From assembly GCA_040223615.1 (NCBI GenBank), contig JAVKFY010000011.1, positions 124,001 to 188,000 of the forward strand: DNA of 64,000 nt, read 5' to 3'. Source of the DNA: JAVKFY01 sp040223615. GTDB lineage: Bacteria > Pseudomonadota > Alphaproteobacteria > GCA-2731375. This document shows, piece by piece, positions 34,018 to 41,863 of this stretch; positions within the stretch are counted from its first letter, which is position 1; each line of letters opens with the position of its first letter. A program made the translations under genes and the position numbers. The notes under the pieces are model-generated. The model worked only from the letters and a program-made list of their open reading frames with translations, did not search any database and was not told the DNA's origin.

Positions 34018-35376
34018 GTGAGCGATCGTCCCGTCATCGTCTGGTTCCGCCAGGATCTGCGTCTGTCCGACCACCCCGCCCTGCGCGCGGCGGCGGAGAC
34101 CGGCCGGCCGATCGTGCCGCTCTACGTGCTGGACGAGACTGAAGCCGGTGAGCGCACGCCGGGCGGCGCCTCGAAGTGGTACCTGCACGGCAGCCTGGCC
34201 AAGCTGGCGGCCAGCCTGCGTCGGCGGCACGGCGGCCTGGTGCTGCGGCGCGGGCCGGTGGCAGAGACCGTGGCGCGGCTGGTGCAGGAGATCGGCGCCG
34301 AAGCGATCTTCCTGACCCGCGCCTACACGCCCGGCGGCATCGCCGACGAAACGGCGTTGGCAAAGCAGCTCGACGTGAAACGCTATGGCGGCGCGCTGCT
34401 ATGGGAGCCGGAGGCGGTGGAGACCAAGGACGGCGGACCGTACAAGGTGTTCACGCCGTTCCATCGCGCCTGCCAGGCGCAGCGCGAGCCGGCCGCACCG
34501 AAGCCGGCGCCGGAAAACCTGACGCTGATATCGGCGCCCGGCGACGATCTGGATGACTGGGGTCTGCTGCCCACCAGACCCGATTGGGCTGGCGGCCTGC
34601 GCGAGAGCTGGACGCCCGGCGAGGCCGGCGCGCAAGCGCGCCTGGCGGCGTTCGCCGATTGTGCCGTGGCCGATTATGCAGACGGACACGACCGGCCCGA
34701 TGTCGACGGCACGTCGCGGCTGTCGCCGGCTCTGCATTTCGGCGAGATCAGCCCGCGCCAGGCCTGGCACGCGGTCGGCGACCATCGTGGCGGCGCGGCG
34801 TTTCGGCGCGAGCTGGTGTGGCGCGAATTCTGCGCCCACCTGCTGTTCCACTTCCCCGACCTGCCGACACAGCCGTTCAAGGCGGACTTCGCCGACTTCC
34901 CGTGGCGCGTCGACGAGGCGGCGCTGCTGGCATGGCAGCGCGGCCAGACCGGCTACCCGCTGGTCGACGCCGGCATGCGCCAGCTCTGGGAAACCGGCTG
35001 GATGCACAACCGGGTGCGCATGGTGGTCGCGTCCTTCCTGGTCAAGCACCTGCTGATCGGCTGGTGGCACGGCGAGGCGTGGTTCTGGGACACGCTGGTC
35101 GACGCGGATCTCGCCAACAATGTCGGCGGCTGGCAATGGGTCGCCGGCTGCGGCGCCGACGCCGCGCCCTACTTCCGCATCTTCAACCCGATCCTGCAGG
35201 GACAGAAGTTCGATCCCGATGGGGCGTATGTGCGCAGATGGGTTCCGGCGCTTCGTGACATCCCGGACGCGCACGTGCATGAGCCGTGGAAGGCAGGCGG
35301 GGCGGCGCCGATCGTAGACCACGCGGCGGCGCGGCAACGTGCCCTGGCGGCACTGAAGGCGACAAATCGAGGCTGA
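34018..35376 (+). CDS. phrB: deoxyribodipyrimidine photolyase (class I cryptochrome/photolyase family)
   Basis: 452 residues from a GTG (34018); the ATG four bases earlier is out of frame. It has the N-terminal antenna-binding alpha/beta domain (VIVWFRQDLRLSDHPALRAA) and the FAD-binding helical domain. The conserved C-terminal run includes VWREFCAHLLF, TGYPLVDAGMRQLWETGWMHNRVRM, FLVKHLLIGWWHGEAWFWDTLVDADLANN and NVGGWQWVAGCG, with the Trp and Asn-Asp residues used in CPD repair. It uses blue light to reverse UV dimers. It follows the ECF41 operon on the same strand by 30 bases, so it could be read through from that promoter, linking it to a stress regulon (inference). Confidence 0.93.
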   Translation: MSDRPVIVWFRQDLRLSDHPALRAAAETGRPIVPLYVLDETEAGERTPGGASKWYLHGSLAKLAASLRRRHGGLVLRRGPVAETVARLVQEIGAEAIFLTRAYTPGGIADETALAKQLDVKRYGGALLWEPEAVETKDGGPYKVFTPFHRACQAQREPAAPKPAPENLTLISAPGDDLDDWGLLPTRPDWAGGLRESWTPGEAGAQARLAAFADCAVADYADGHDRPDVDGTSRLSPALHFGEISPRQAWHAVGDHRGGAAFRRELVWREFCAHLLFHFPDLPTQPFKADFADFPWRVDEAALLAWQRGQTGYPLVDAGMRQLWETGWMHNRVRMVVASFLVKHLLIGWWHGEAWFWDTLVDADLANNVGGWQWVAGCGADAAPYFRIFNPILQGQKFDPDGAYVRRWVPALRDIPDAHVHEPWKAGGAAPIVDHAAARQRALAALKATNRG

Positions 35377-35414
35377 GCGAGCCGGCGACGCGGCTGGGGT
35401 CGCAGGGCAGCCGG

Positions 35415-37796
35415 CTAAGCACCGTCGCCGGGCGGCACGATATGGACGACACGCTGGGGAAACGGAATCTCGATGTCCGCCTCGCGGAAGCGGCGGTCGA
35501 TCTCGAACCGGATGTCGGAAGCGATGATGATCTTGTACAGGACGTCGTCGGTATAGCAACGCAGCTCGAAATCCAGGCTGCTGTCGCCGAAATTCATGAA
35601 CAGCACGAACGGCGCCGGGTAGTCCAGCACGCGCTCGTGCGCGTTGGCCGCCTCCAGCATGATCTCTTTCACCCGCGCCGTGTCGCTGCCGTAGGCGACC
35701 CCGACCCCGACCTCGATGCGGCCGTAGCGGTCCTGGTGCGTCCAGTTCATCACGCTGGAGGAGATCAGGTCCGCGTTGGGAATGATCACCGAGGCGCGCT
35801 GGAAGGTCTGCAACTCGGTGGCACGCACGTTGATCTTCTTCACGAAGCCTTCGTTGCCGCCGACGACCACCCAGTCGCCGACCTTGACCGGCCGCTCGAT
35901 CAGCAGGATCAGGCCGGAGACGAAGTTGTTGACCACGTTCTGCAGGCCAAAGCCGATGCCGACCGACAGCGCGCCGGCGATCAGCGCGATGTTCGACAGG
36001 TCGATGCCGAGCGCCGCCACCGCCAGCGTGCCGGCCAGCAGCACGCCAAGGTAGCCGAAGCCCGACGCGATGGAGTTCTGCACCCCGAGGTCGAGGTTGG
36101 TCTCCGGCAAAAGTTGTTCGGCCAACCCCCGGCGCAGCAGCCGGGTGATGATCAGTCCAACCACGAGCACCAGGATCGCGGTGCCGATATCGGTGATTGA
36201 CAAGGTGACGTTGCCGACGCGTAAGCCGGTCAGGATCAGCGTTGCCCATTCGCTGAGCGCGGCCCAGGCGACGCCCCAGAAGGGCAGCACAAGCAGCAGC
36301 CCGCCAAAGACCAGCACTAGGTCGAGCAGGACGCGAAGCCAGAACTTCAGCAGCCGGCGGGTACGGTGGCTGATCCCGGCCTGCTCGCGTATCAGCCGGG
36401 CGCGCAGGCCGATGCCAACCAGTTCGCGCAGCACGCCGCGCAGCAGGAACAGCGTGCCGACGACAAGGCCGCTGATCACCAGGTTCTTGATCAGGTAGTC
36501 GCCGAGGCCGGCATGGCCGATCAAGATGGCGCCCATGCCGACAACCACCACGATCGCGACCAGCAGGCGCAGCAGCGGCCAGAACGGTGCCGCCGCCGCC
36601 GCTTCGACCTTCTCCACGTCGCTGCCCGGTGTCCGTTTCTGCAGACGCCACAGCGACGGGCGCAGCAACAGCAGGATGCCGGCGCCCTCCAGCAGGTCGG
36701 TGACCGTGGCGTAGATCGAGCGCAGCGCCGGCACGATGTCGGCATCGTGAAAGGCGACGATCAACGCCACGTCGAGCGCGAAGATGAATCCGACCAGGCC
36801 AATCCAGCGGCACATCGCGCGCGCCGAGCGCGCCTCGATCGGCATCAGGCTCCAAACCGGCTGCGAGGGCGCCAACACCGCGCGCGGCAGCGATACCGCC
36901 AGCACCAGTACGATCAGCCCGAGACAGGCGGCGGCGACATAGTCGGCGACCGGACCGAAGAACAGGTCGCTTCGGGCGGTGGCGCGCTGCAGGATGGTCA
37001 GCAGCAACGCCGCCGGGATAAGGCCACGGGCCGCCCCTTCCGCGATCGCGGCGGCGAAGCGCCGGGTATAGGTCGGGTCCGGATCCGCATTGCGCCCGAA
37101 GCGGCGCAGCAGCACGCGTCGCAGCAACCAGCCCAAGGCCAGCACGCAGATCGTGATCAGCACCATGCGGGCGAAGATCACATTGCCGCGCTTGCGCGCG
37201 GCCAGCTCGGCCCGCCAGTCGAGCGCCGACCGTGCCGTTTCGCTCGCCAGCGCGTAGGCGGCGGCGAGACCATCGCGCCAGGTATCGGCCTCGAAGGGCG
37301 GCGGGTAGGCACGGCCGAGGTCGTCGAAGAAGCCGGACAGCGTCAGCTCGCCAAGCTGCCCCCGGAGCTGTTCGGCGCGGGCGATGGTGAGTTCGGTCTG
37401 GGTGACGCGGGCCCGGAGCTGGGCGACTCTCTCGTTCAACGTGTCGCGTTCCTTGCGCACGTCGTCGGTTTCCGCCGGCTCGCCCTCCTTCGGTTCGGGT
37501 CCGAGGGCGGTCAGCAGTTCCTGCGCCTTCTCCAGGTCGGCGCGCGCGATGTTGGCGACCTCGTGCGCCTCCAGCAGGAGCTGACCGATCTTCGCGATCC
37601 AGTCGTCGGTCTCCGCTTCGACCTGCTGCGTCCGGTCGAGATAGACCTGCGCCTGGTCGAGGATACGGTTCCACTCGGTAAGCTGAGTGCCGAAGGGTCG
37701 CGAGATCTTTTGCGCGGATTGCGCCGCCGCCGTGCCGGCCAGGACCACCAGCACCAGGATCAATGGCAGGCAGCGAGCGACGGCACGCGCGGTCAT
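35415..37796 (-). CDS. large mechanosensitive channel (DUF3772 plus MscS, MscK-like)
   Basis: 793 residues. It has a signal peptide (LPLILVLVVLAGTAAAQS), a periplasmic coiled-coil region of about 100 residues (LTEWNRILDQAQVYLDRTQQVEAE onward) that includes the DUF3772 segment, and about nine to eleven membrane helices. The MscS pore and beta domain occupy about residues 565-760 (GVQNSIASGFGYLGVLLAGTLAVAALGIDLSNIALIAG, then ERPVKVGDWVVVGGNEGFVKKINVRATELQTF). A cytosolic alpha-beta domain ends the protein. It gates on membrane tension. It is translated last in a three-gene overlapping operon with a racemase-family gene and an acyl-CoA synthetase, an unexplained pairing that repeats the MscS-catabolic coupling seen at 25281. 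Confidence 0.9.
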   Translation of the reverse strand: MTARAVARCLPLILVLVVLAGTAAAQSAQKISRPFGTQLTEWNRILDQAQVYLDRTQQVEAETDDWIAKIGQLLLEAHEVANIARADLEKAQELLTALGPEPKEGEPAETDDVRKERDTLNERVAQLRARVTQTELTIARAEQLRGQLGELTLSGFFDDLGRAYPPPFEADTWRDGLAAAYALASETARSALDWRAELAARKRGNVIFARMVLITICVLALGWLLRRVLLRRFGRNADPDPTYTRRFAAAIAEGAARGLIPAALLLTILQRATARSDLFFGPVADYVAAACLGLIVLVLAVSLPRAVLAPSQPVWSLMPIEARSARAMCRWIGLVGFIFALDVALIVAFHDADIVPALRSIYATVTDLLEGAGILLLLRPSLWRLQKRTPGSDVEKVEAAAAAPFWPLLRLLVAIVVVVGMGAILIGHAGLGDYLIKNLVISGLVVGTLFLLRGVLRELVGIGLRARLIREQAGISHRTRRLLKFWLRVLLDLVLVFGGLLLVLPFWGVAWAALSEWATLILTGLRVGNVTLSITDIGTAILVLVVGLIITRLLRRGLAEQLLPETNLDLGVQNSIASGFGYLGVLLAGTLAVAALGIDLSNIALIAGALSVGIGFGLQNVVNNFVSGLILLIERPVKVGDWVVVGGNEGFVKKINVRATELQTFQRASVIIPNADLISSSVMNWTHQDRYGRIEVGVGVAYGSDTARVKEIMLEAANAHERVLDYPAPFVLFMNFGDSSLDFELRCYTDDVLYKIIIASDIRFEIDRRFREADIEIPFPQRVVHIVPPGDGA

Positions 37797-38524
37797 GATC
37801 CGAACAGCCGTCCCCAGGGGCGCAGGCGCGCCATGTCGACACCCAGCCGGTCCAGGCTATGCCAGACCGTGAGCGCGACGGAGTCCACGACCGGCTTGCC
37901 GATCTCGGCCTCGATCTCGGCGGCAACGGCGGCGCCGTTCAGATTGGTGCAGTAGATCATCACCGCGTCGACGTCCGGCGCGACGTCGCGGCACATCGCG
38001 GCCAGCCGGTCCGGCGGCACCTCGGAGAACGCGAAGTTCTCGGAAATGCCGAGGTGGCGCTCGACACGGCAGTCGAGCCCTTCCTCGCCGTAGTGACCGA
38101 CGATCGCGGCCTGCACGTCGTCGGTGTAGGGCGTGACCAGACCGATGCGGCTCATGCCCCAGCGTCGGAACAGCTCGGCGCTGGCCAGCGTCGTGGTGGT
38201 CGCCAGCGCGCCGGTCGCGGCCTCGATCCGGCGGCACAGGTCGCGGTCGTGCTCGAAGCCGAGCCAGCCGGCCGAGGTGCCGTTCCAGGCGATCACCTGA
38301 CAGCGCGCATCGCCCAGCAGCTCGGCCGCGCGCAGCAATTCGCTATGGTCGAACTGCGCCAGCGCGTCGTCGGCGAGTGCAATGCGGGTGACGCGGAAGC
38401 GACTGAAATGCGCGCTCACATCCGGCAAGTCGGCCAGGATCCCGGCGCAGACCGGCTCCAGCGTGGTGTTGGAGGACGGCGTCAGCATGCCCACGAGACG
38501 GCGGCCCACCTTGTCCGTCGTCAT
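37793..38524 (-). CDS. arylmalonate decarboxylase / maleate isomerase-family protein
   Basis: 243 residues, Asp/Glu racemase superfamily, overlapping its neighbours by four bases at both ends. Family elements: LTPSSNTTLEP (13-23, Asn19), AWNGTSAGW (79-87), TPYTDD (131-136, Tyr133) and IYCTNLNG (190-197, Cys192). In maleate isomerases both active-site cysteines are present; here the first position is Gly82 (NGTSAG) and only Cys192 remains. The Bordetella arylmalonate decarboxylase also has Gly at the first position and one Cys. The residue after Cys192 is Thr, not the Gly of that enzyme, so the activity is uncertain: a decarboxylase-, isomerase- or racemase-type reaction on a substituted dicarboxylate. 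Confidence 0.82.
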   Translation of the reverse strand: MTTDKVGRRLVGMLTPSSNTTLEPVCAGILADLPDVSAHFSRFRVTRIALADDALAQFDHSELLRAAELLGDARCQVIAWNGTSAGWLGFEHDRDLCRRIEAATGALATTTTLASAELFRRWGMSRIGLVTPYTDDVQAAIVGHYGEEGLDCRVERHLGISENFAFSEVPPDRLAAMCRDVAPDVDAVMIYCTNLNGAAVAAEIEAEIGKPVVDSVALTVWHSLDRLGVDMARLRPWGRLFGS

Positions 38525-40095
38525 GCGCTGCTCCGCTGCCGCATGGCCTCGTCCGCCATCTCGCGCAGCCGGCCGCGCTGGATCTTGGTGCCGTTGGCCG
38601 ACTTGGCGGTCGGGAACTCGTCCAGCACGGCGACACCGACCGGCGCCTTGAACTTGGCCAGGCCGGCCTGGCAGTGGGCGATGATCTCGGCTTCCGACAC
38701 CTGTGCGCCCGTTGCCGGCACCACGAAGGCGAAGGCGCGGCGGCCGGCCGTCGCGTCGACGGCGACCACCTGGGCGTGGCCGACCTCCGGACGCTGTTCG
38801 ATATGCGCCTCGATCTCGACGGGGCTGACCAGGAAGCCGCCCAGCCGCAGCACGTCGCCCATGCGTTGCAGGTAGACGAAGCGGCCGTCGGCGCAGGTGT
38901 GGCCGAGGTCGCCGGTACGGACGAAGCCGTCGGCGGTGATGGCCTCGGCGGTGGCTTCCGGGTTGCCGTCATAGCCGGCCATCTGGCTCGGCCCTTTCAG
39001 TTCCAGCTCGCCGGGCTGGTCGTGCGGCAGCAGCGCGCCGGTATCGGGGTCGCGCACCCGCACCCCGGCCAGCGACGAAACCGGGAAGCCGCCGCCCTGC
39101 ACCCGGTCCGCCAGTGGCAGGCTATCCGGCTGCCGGCTGTACAGCGCCTGCACCTCGCTCATGCCGTAGAGGCCGATGACGTTGATGCCCTTGGCGTCGC
39201 AGTCGGCGACCAGCTTGTTGAAGCCGGCGTTGAAGGCGGCGGAACCGACGGCGCGGATATTGCCCAGCGATCCGGCGTCGATCAGGGCACGCAGCATGTC
39301 GTCGGTAGCGTTCAAGTGGCGCACGTCGTGCTCGGCGATGAGCTTGATCGCGGCGCCAGGATCAAAGGCGCTTTGCAGCAGCATCGGCCGGCCGCCGGCC
39401 AGCGCCGCGGCCGCCTGGGTGAAGCCGAACACACCGCAGAAGGGCAGCGCCTGCAGCATCGCGCCCTCGTGGTAGCCGAAGCCGTCGACCACCTCGATGG
39501 CGTGGTCGGCGATCGAGTGCTGTTCGTGCAGGACGAATTTCGGCGCCTTGGTCGTGCCCGACGTGGTGAAGATGTTGCATGGGCTGTCGCGGTCGCCGTC
39601 GACCGCGTCGCGCGGCGCGGCGCCGGCCAGCTCGCCGAAACTCAGGCGCTGTATCTTGTCGAGCGCGGCGGGCAACGCCGGCTGGTCCTCGCCCTCGTCG
39701 TAGGTGACGACGGCGCGCAGGCGGGCCAGCGCGGCCGGGTCGACCTCGGCCAGCAGGCCCGGGAAGTCGATGTTGCGGAAGCCCGGCCACATCGCCAGCA
39801 CCGTGGCACCGGAGCGGCCGACGATGTCGGCGACCTCGAGCGAGCGGAAGCGCGTGTTCACCGCCACAGCGATGGCGCCGAGCCGGCAGCAGGCCAGGTA
39901 CAATGCCAGGTAGGCCGGCGTGTTCGGCAGCCACATCGCCACCCTGCCGCCAGGGCCGATGCCGAGCTCCGACAGGCCGCCGGCGACGCGCGCGCTCATT
40001 CGCTCCAGTTCGCCATAGGTCATCGCCCGGCCGGCGTAGTACAGCGCCGGCGCGGCCGGGTCCTGCCGCCGCAGCAGATCGGTGACGGCGAGCAT
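38521..40095 (-). CDS. AMP-forming acyl-CoA synthetase
   Basis: 524 residues, ANL superfamily. The P-loop reads FTTSGTTKAPKFV (about 174-186), the A5-like motif is GLYGMSEVQA (about 310-319), the hinge region is YLQRMGDVLRLGGFLVSPVEIE, and the C-terminal region (TKIQRGRLREMA) carries the catalytic lysine position near residue 507. It activates a carboxylic acid with ATP and CoA. The C-terminal motif is PTAKSANGTKIQR instead of the more common PxTxxGKxxR, so the lysine should be modelled. It overlaps the decarboxylase/isomerase-family gene by ATGA; together they could convert a malonate-type acid to an acyl-CoA (inference). The substrate is not predictable. Confidence 0.88.
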   Translation of the reverse strand: MLAVTDLLRRQDPAAPALYYAGRAMTYGELERMSARVAGGLSELGIGPGGRVAMWLPNTPAYLALYLACCRLGAIAVAVNTRFRSLEVADIVGRSGATVLAMWPGFRNIDFPGLLAEVDPAALARLRAVVTYDEGEDQPALPAALDKIQRLSFGELAGAAPRDAVDGDRDSPCNIFTTSGTTKAPKFVLHEQHSIADHAIEVVDGFGYHEGAMLQALPFCGVFGFTQAAAALAGGRPMLLQSAFDPGAAIKLIAEHDVRHLNATDDMLRALIDAGSLGNIRAVGSAAFNAGFNKLVADCDAKGINVIGLYGMSEVQALYSRQPDSLPLADRVQGGGFPVSSLAGVRVRDPDTGALLPHDQPGELELKGPSQMAGYDGNPEATAEAITADGFVRTGDLGHTCADGRFVYLQRMGDVLRLGGFLVSPVEIEAHIEQRPEVGHAQVVAVDATAGRRAFAFVVPATGAQVSEAEIIAHCQAGLAKFKAPVGVAVLDEFPTAKSANGTKIQRGRLREMADEAMRQRSSA

Positions 40096-40100
40096 CGCGC

Positions 40101-40445
40101 TCAGATCTCCCCGCGAACTTTCTTGAGAAGCGTTTCCAGGTCCATCGGCACCACGACCACCTCGTTCAACCGGCGCTCGAAATCGCTCTCGTCACGCGTC
40201 CAGCCGTCCGGTGGCAGTTCGGAAACCACCACTTCCATGAACACGCGGTAGAGCTTCAGCGCCTCCTCCGGGCCGCGCAGGTCGGCCAGCAGGGCGAGCG
40301 CGAGCTGCGCCGGGCCGGTGCCTTCATAGCCCCATTCGAACCCCTCGGCGCCCAGGTCGCGGACCTGACGGGCCGGATCCAGCGGCTGGCCATCCACCGT
40401 GACCAGCACGCCACCGTCGATACGCTCGGCGCGGTAAACCTTCAT
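40101..40445 (-). CDS. DUF6166 domain protein
   Basis: 114 residues. The central GFEWGYEGTGPAQLALALLADL (about residues 34-55) is the conserved core of DUF6166 proteins, which have no known function. The N-terminus is a short beta sheet (KVYRAERIDGGVLVTVDGQPL) and the C-terminus is helical and charged. It lies five bases upstream of the acyl-CoA synthetase start in the same direction, so it may be the first gene of that operon, or may merely precede it. No signal peptide or membrane segment is present. Confidence 0.75.
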   Translation of the reverse strand: MKVYRAERIDGGVLVTVDGQPLDPARQVRDLGAEGFEWGYEGTGPAQLALALLADLRGPEEALKLYRVFMEVVVSELPPDGWTRDESDFERRLNEVVVVPMDLETLLKKVRGEI

Positions 40446-40501
40446 GACTCGGGCAGTTTACTCCGAGCCGACCCGTTTGTGACGCCAGACCCACCATTAT
40501 T

Positions 40502-40530
40502 CGTCACCCCCGGCCTTGATCCGGGCTGAC
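40502..40530. repeat. degenerate REP-like element fragment
   Basis: CGTCACCCCCGGCCTTGATC followed by CGGGCTGAC is the kind of imperfect palindrome (CCCGGCxTTGAxCCGGG) widespread between alphaproteobacterial genes. A second decayed piece (GTGCCGGGCTGGACCCGG) lies at about 48823-48840. Both are short and single. Confidence 0.4.
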
Positions 40531-40550
40531 GCACCGTGGAAGTAGAACGA

Positions 40551-40578
40551 CGAAGGGCGCCGTCGCCGGCGCCCTTCG
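40551..40578 (-). terminator. strong hairpin downstream of the thiolase gene
   Basis: CGAAGGGCGCC (40551-40561) and GGCGCCCTTCG (40568-40578) form a perfect 11-bp stem with a 6-base loop, 23 bases after the thiolase stop on the minus strand. The trailing T-content on the minus strand (TCGTTCTACTTCC) is moderate, so it is a plausible terminator. Confidence 0.65.
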
Positions 40579-40601
40579 CGATCCGTCAGCCCGATTCAAG
40601 C

Positions 40602-41786
40602 TCAGGCGATCTCGAACAGGCCGGCGGCGCCCTGGCCGCCGCCGATGCACATGGTGGCGACGGCGTACTTGGCGCCGCGACGCTTACCCTCGATCAGCAT
40701 GTGGCCGACCATCCGCGCCCCGCTCATGCCATAGGGGTGACCGATGGAGATCGCGCCGCCGTTGACGTTGAGCTTGTCGGCCGGGATGCCGAGCTGGTCG
40801 CGGCTGTACAGGACCTGCACCGCGAAGGCCTCGTTCAGCTCCCACAGGTCGATGTCGTCGACCTTCAGGCCGGCCCGCTCCAGCAGGCGCGGCACGGCGA
40901 AGACCGGGCCGATGCCCATCTCGTCGGGCTCGCAACCAGCCACCGCGAAGCCACGGAAGATGCCGAGCGGCTGGAGGCCGCGCTGCTCGGCGAGCTTGGC
41001 GTCCATCACCACACAGGCCGACGCGCCGTCGGAAAGCTGGCTGGCGTTGCCGGCGGTGATGTGGCCGTCCGGGCCGGTCACCGGCTCCAGCGCGGCCAGG
41101 CCCTCCGCGTTGGTCGACGGGCGGTTGCCCTCGTCCTTGGTCAGCGTGACTTCTTCCTCGGAGACCTCGCCCGTCTCCTTGTTCTGCACCAGCTTGGTGG
41201 TCGGCAGCGGCACGATCTCGTCGTCGAACTTGCCGGCCTGCTGCGCCGCGGCGGTGCGCATCTGGCTCTGCAGCGCGTACTCGTCCTGGTATTCCCGCGA
41301 CACGTTGTAGCGGTCGGCGACGCACTGCGCGGTCTGCAGCATGGAGTGGTAGATCGCCGGCTTGTGCTCCTCGATCCAGGGATCGCGGGCACGGTACTTG
41401 TTGGCGTGCTCGTTCTGCACCAGCGACAGGTTGTCGAGCCCGCCGCCGACCATCACCGGCACGCCGTCGACGATGACGCGCTGCGCCGCCATGGCGATGG
41501 TCTGCAGGCCGGACGAGCAGAACCGGTTCACCGTGACGCCCGAGGTGGTCACTGGCATGCCGGCGCGGATCGCCGCCTGGCGCGCGATGTTGCCGCCGGT
41601 GGCGCCTTCCGGCGCGCCGCAGCCCATGATCACGTCCTCGACTTCGGCCGGGTCGACGCCGGCGCGCTCGACGGCGTGCTTGATCACATGGCCGCCCATG
41701 GTGGCGCCATGGGTGTTGTTGAAGGCGCCGCGATAGGCCTTGCCGATCGGCGTGCGCGCGGTAGAGACGATGACGGCTTCACGCAT
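40602..41786 (-). CDS. acetyl-CoA C-acyltransferase (thiolase)
   Basis: 394 residues from ATG 41786 (MREAVIVSTARTPIGKAYRG); a start ten codons upstream is possible but unlike the family. The nucleophilic cysteine is Cys90 in NRFCSSGLQ. The second set is His in NVNGGAISIGHPYGMSGAR (about 350) and Cys in CIGGGQGAAG (about 380). It cleaves or forms beta-ketoacyl-CoA in fatty acid oxidation or related pathways. No FadB-type partner lies beside it. A length of 394 residues suits either degradative or biosynthetic thiolases; the insertion around EEEVTLTKDEGNRPSTNAEGLAALEP is typical of degradative FadA-like enzymes. Confidence 0.93.
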   Translation of the reverse strand: MREAVIVSTARTPIGKAYRGAFNNTHGATMGGHVIKHAVERAGVDPAEVEDVIMGCGAPEGATGGNIARQAAIRAGMPVTTSGVTVNRFCSSGLQTIAMAAQRVIVDGVPVMVGGGLDNLSLVQNEHANKYRARDPWIEEHKPAIYHSMLQTAQCVADRYNVSREYQDEYALQSQMRTAAAQQAGKFDDEIVPLPTTKLVQNKETGEVSEEEVTLTKDEGNRPSTNAEGLAALEPVTGPDGHITAGNASQLSDGASACVVMDAKLAEQRGLQPLGIFRGFAVAGCEPDEMGIGPVFAVPRLLERAGLKVDDIDLWELNEAFAVQVLYSRDQLGIPADKLNVNGGAISIGHPYGMSGARMVGHMLIEGKRRGAKYAVATMCIGGGQGAAGLFEIA

Positions 41787-41863
41787 CGTTGCGTTCCTCG
41801 ACTGCTGTAGTTGCACGCACTATACCGATGCCCACGTGGACTCGCCAGCAGCGCAAAGGGGCC

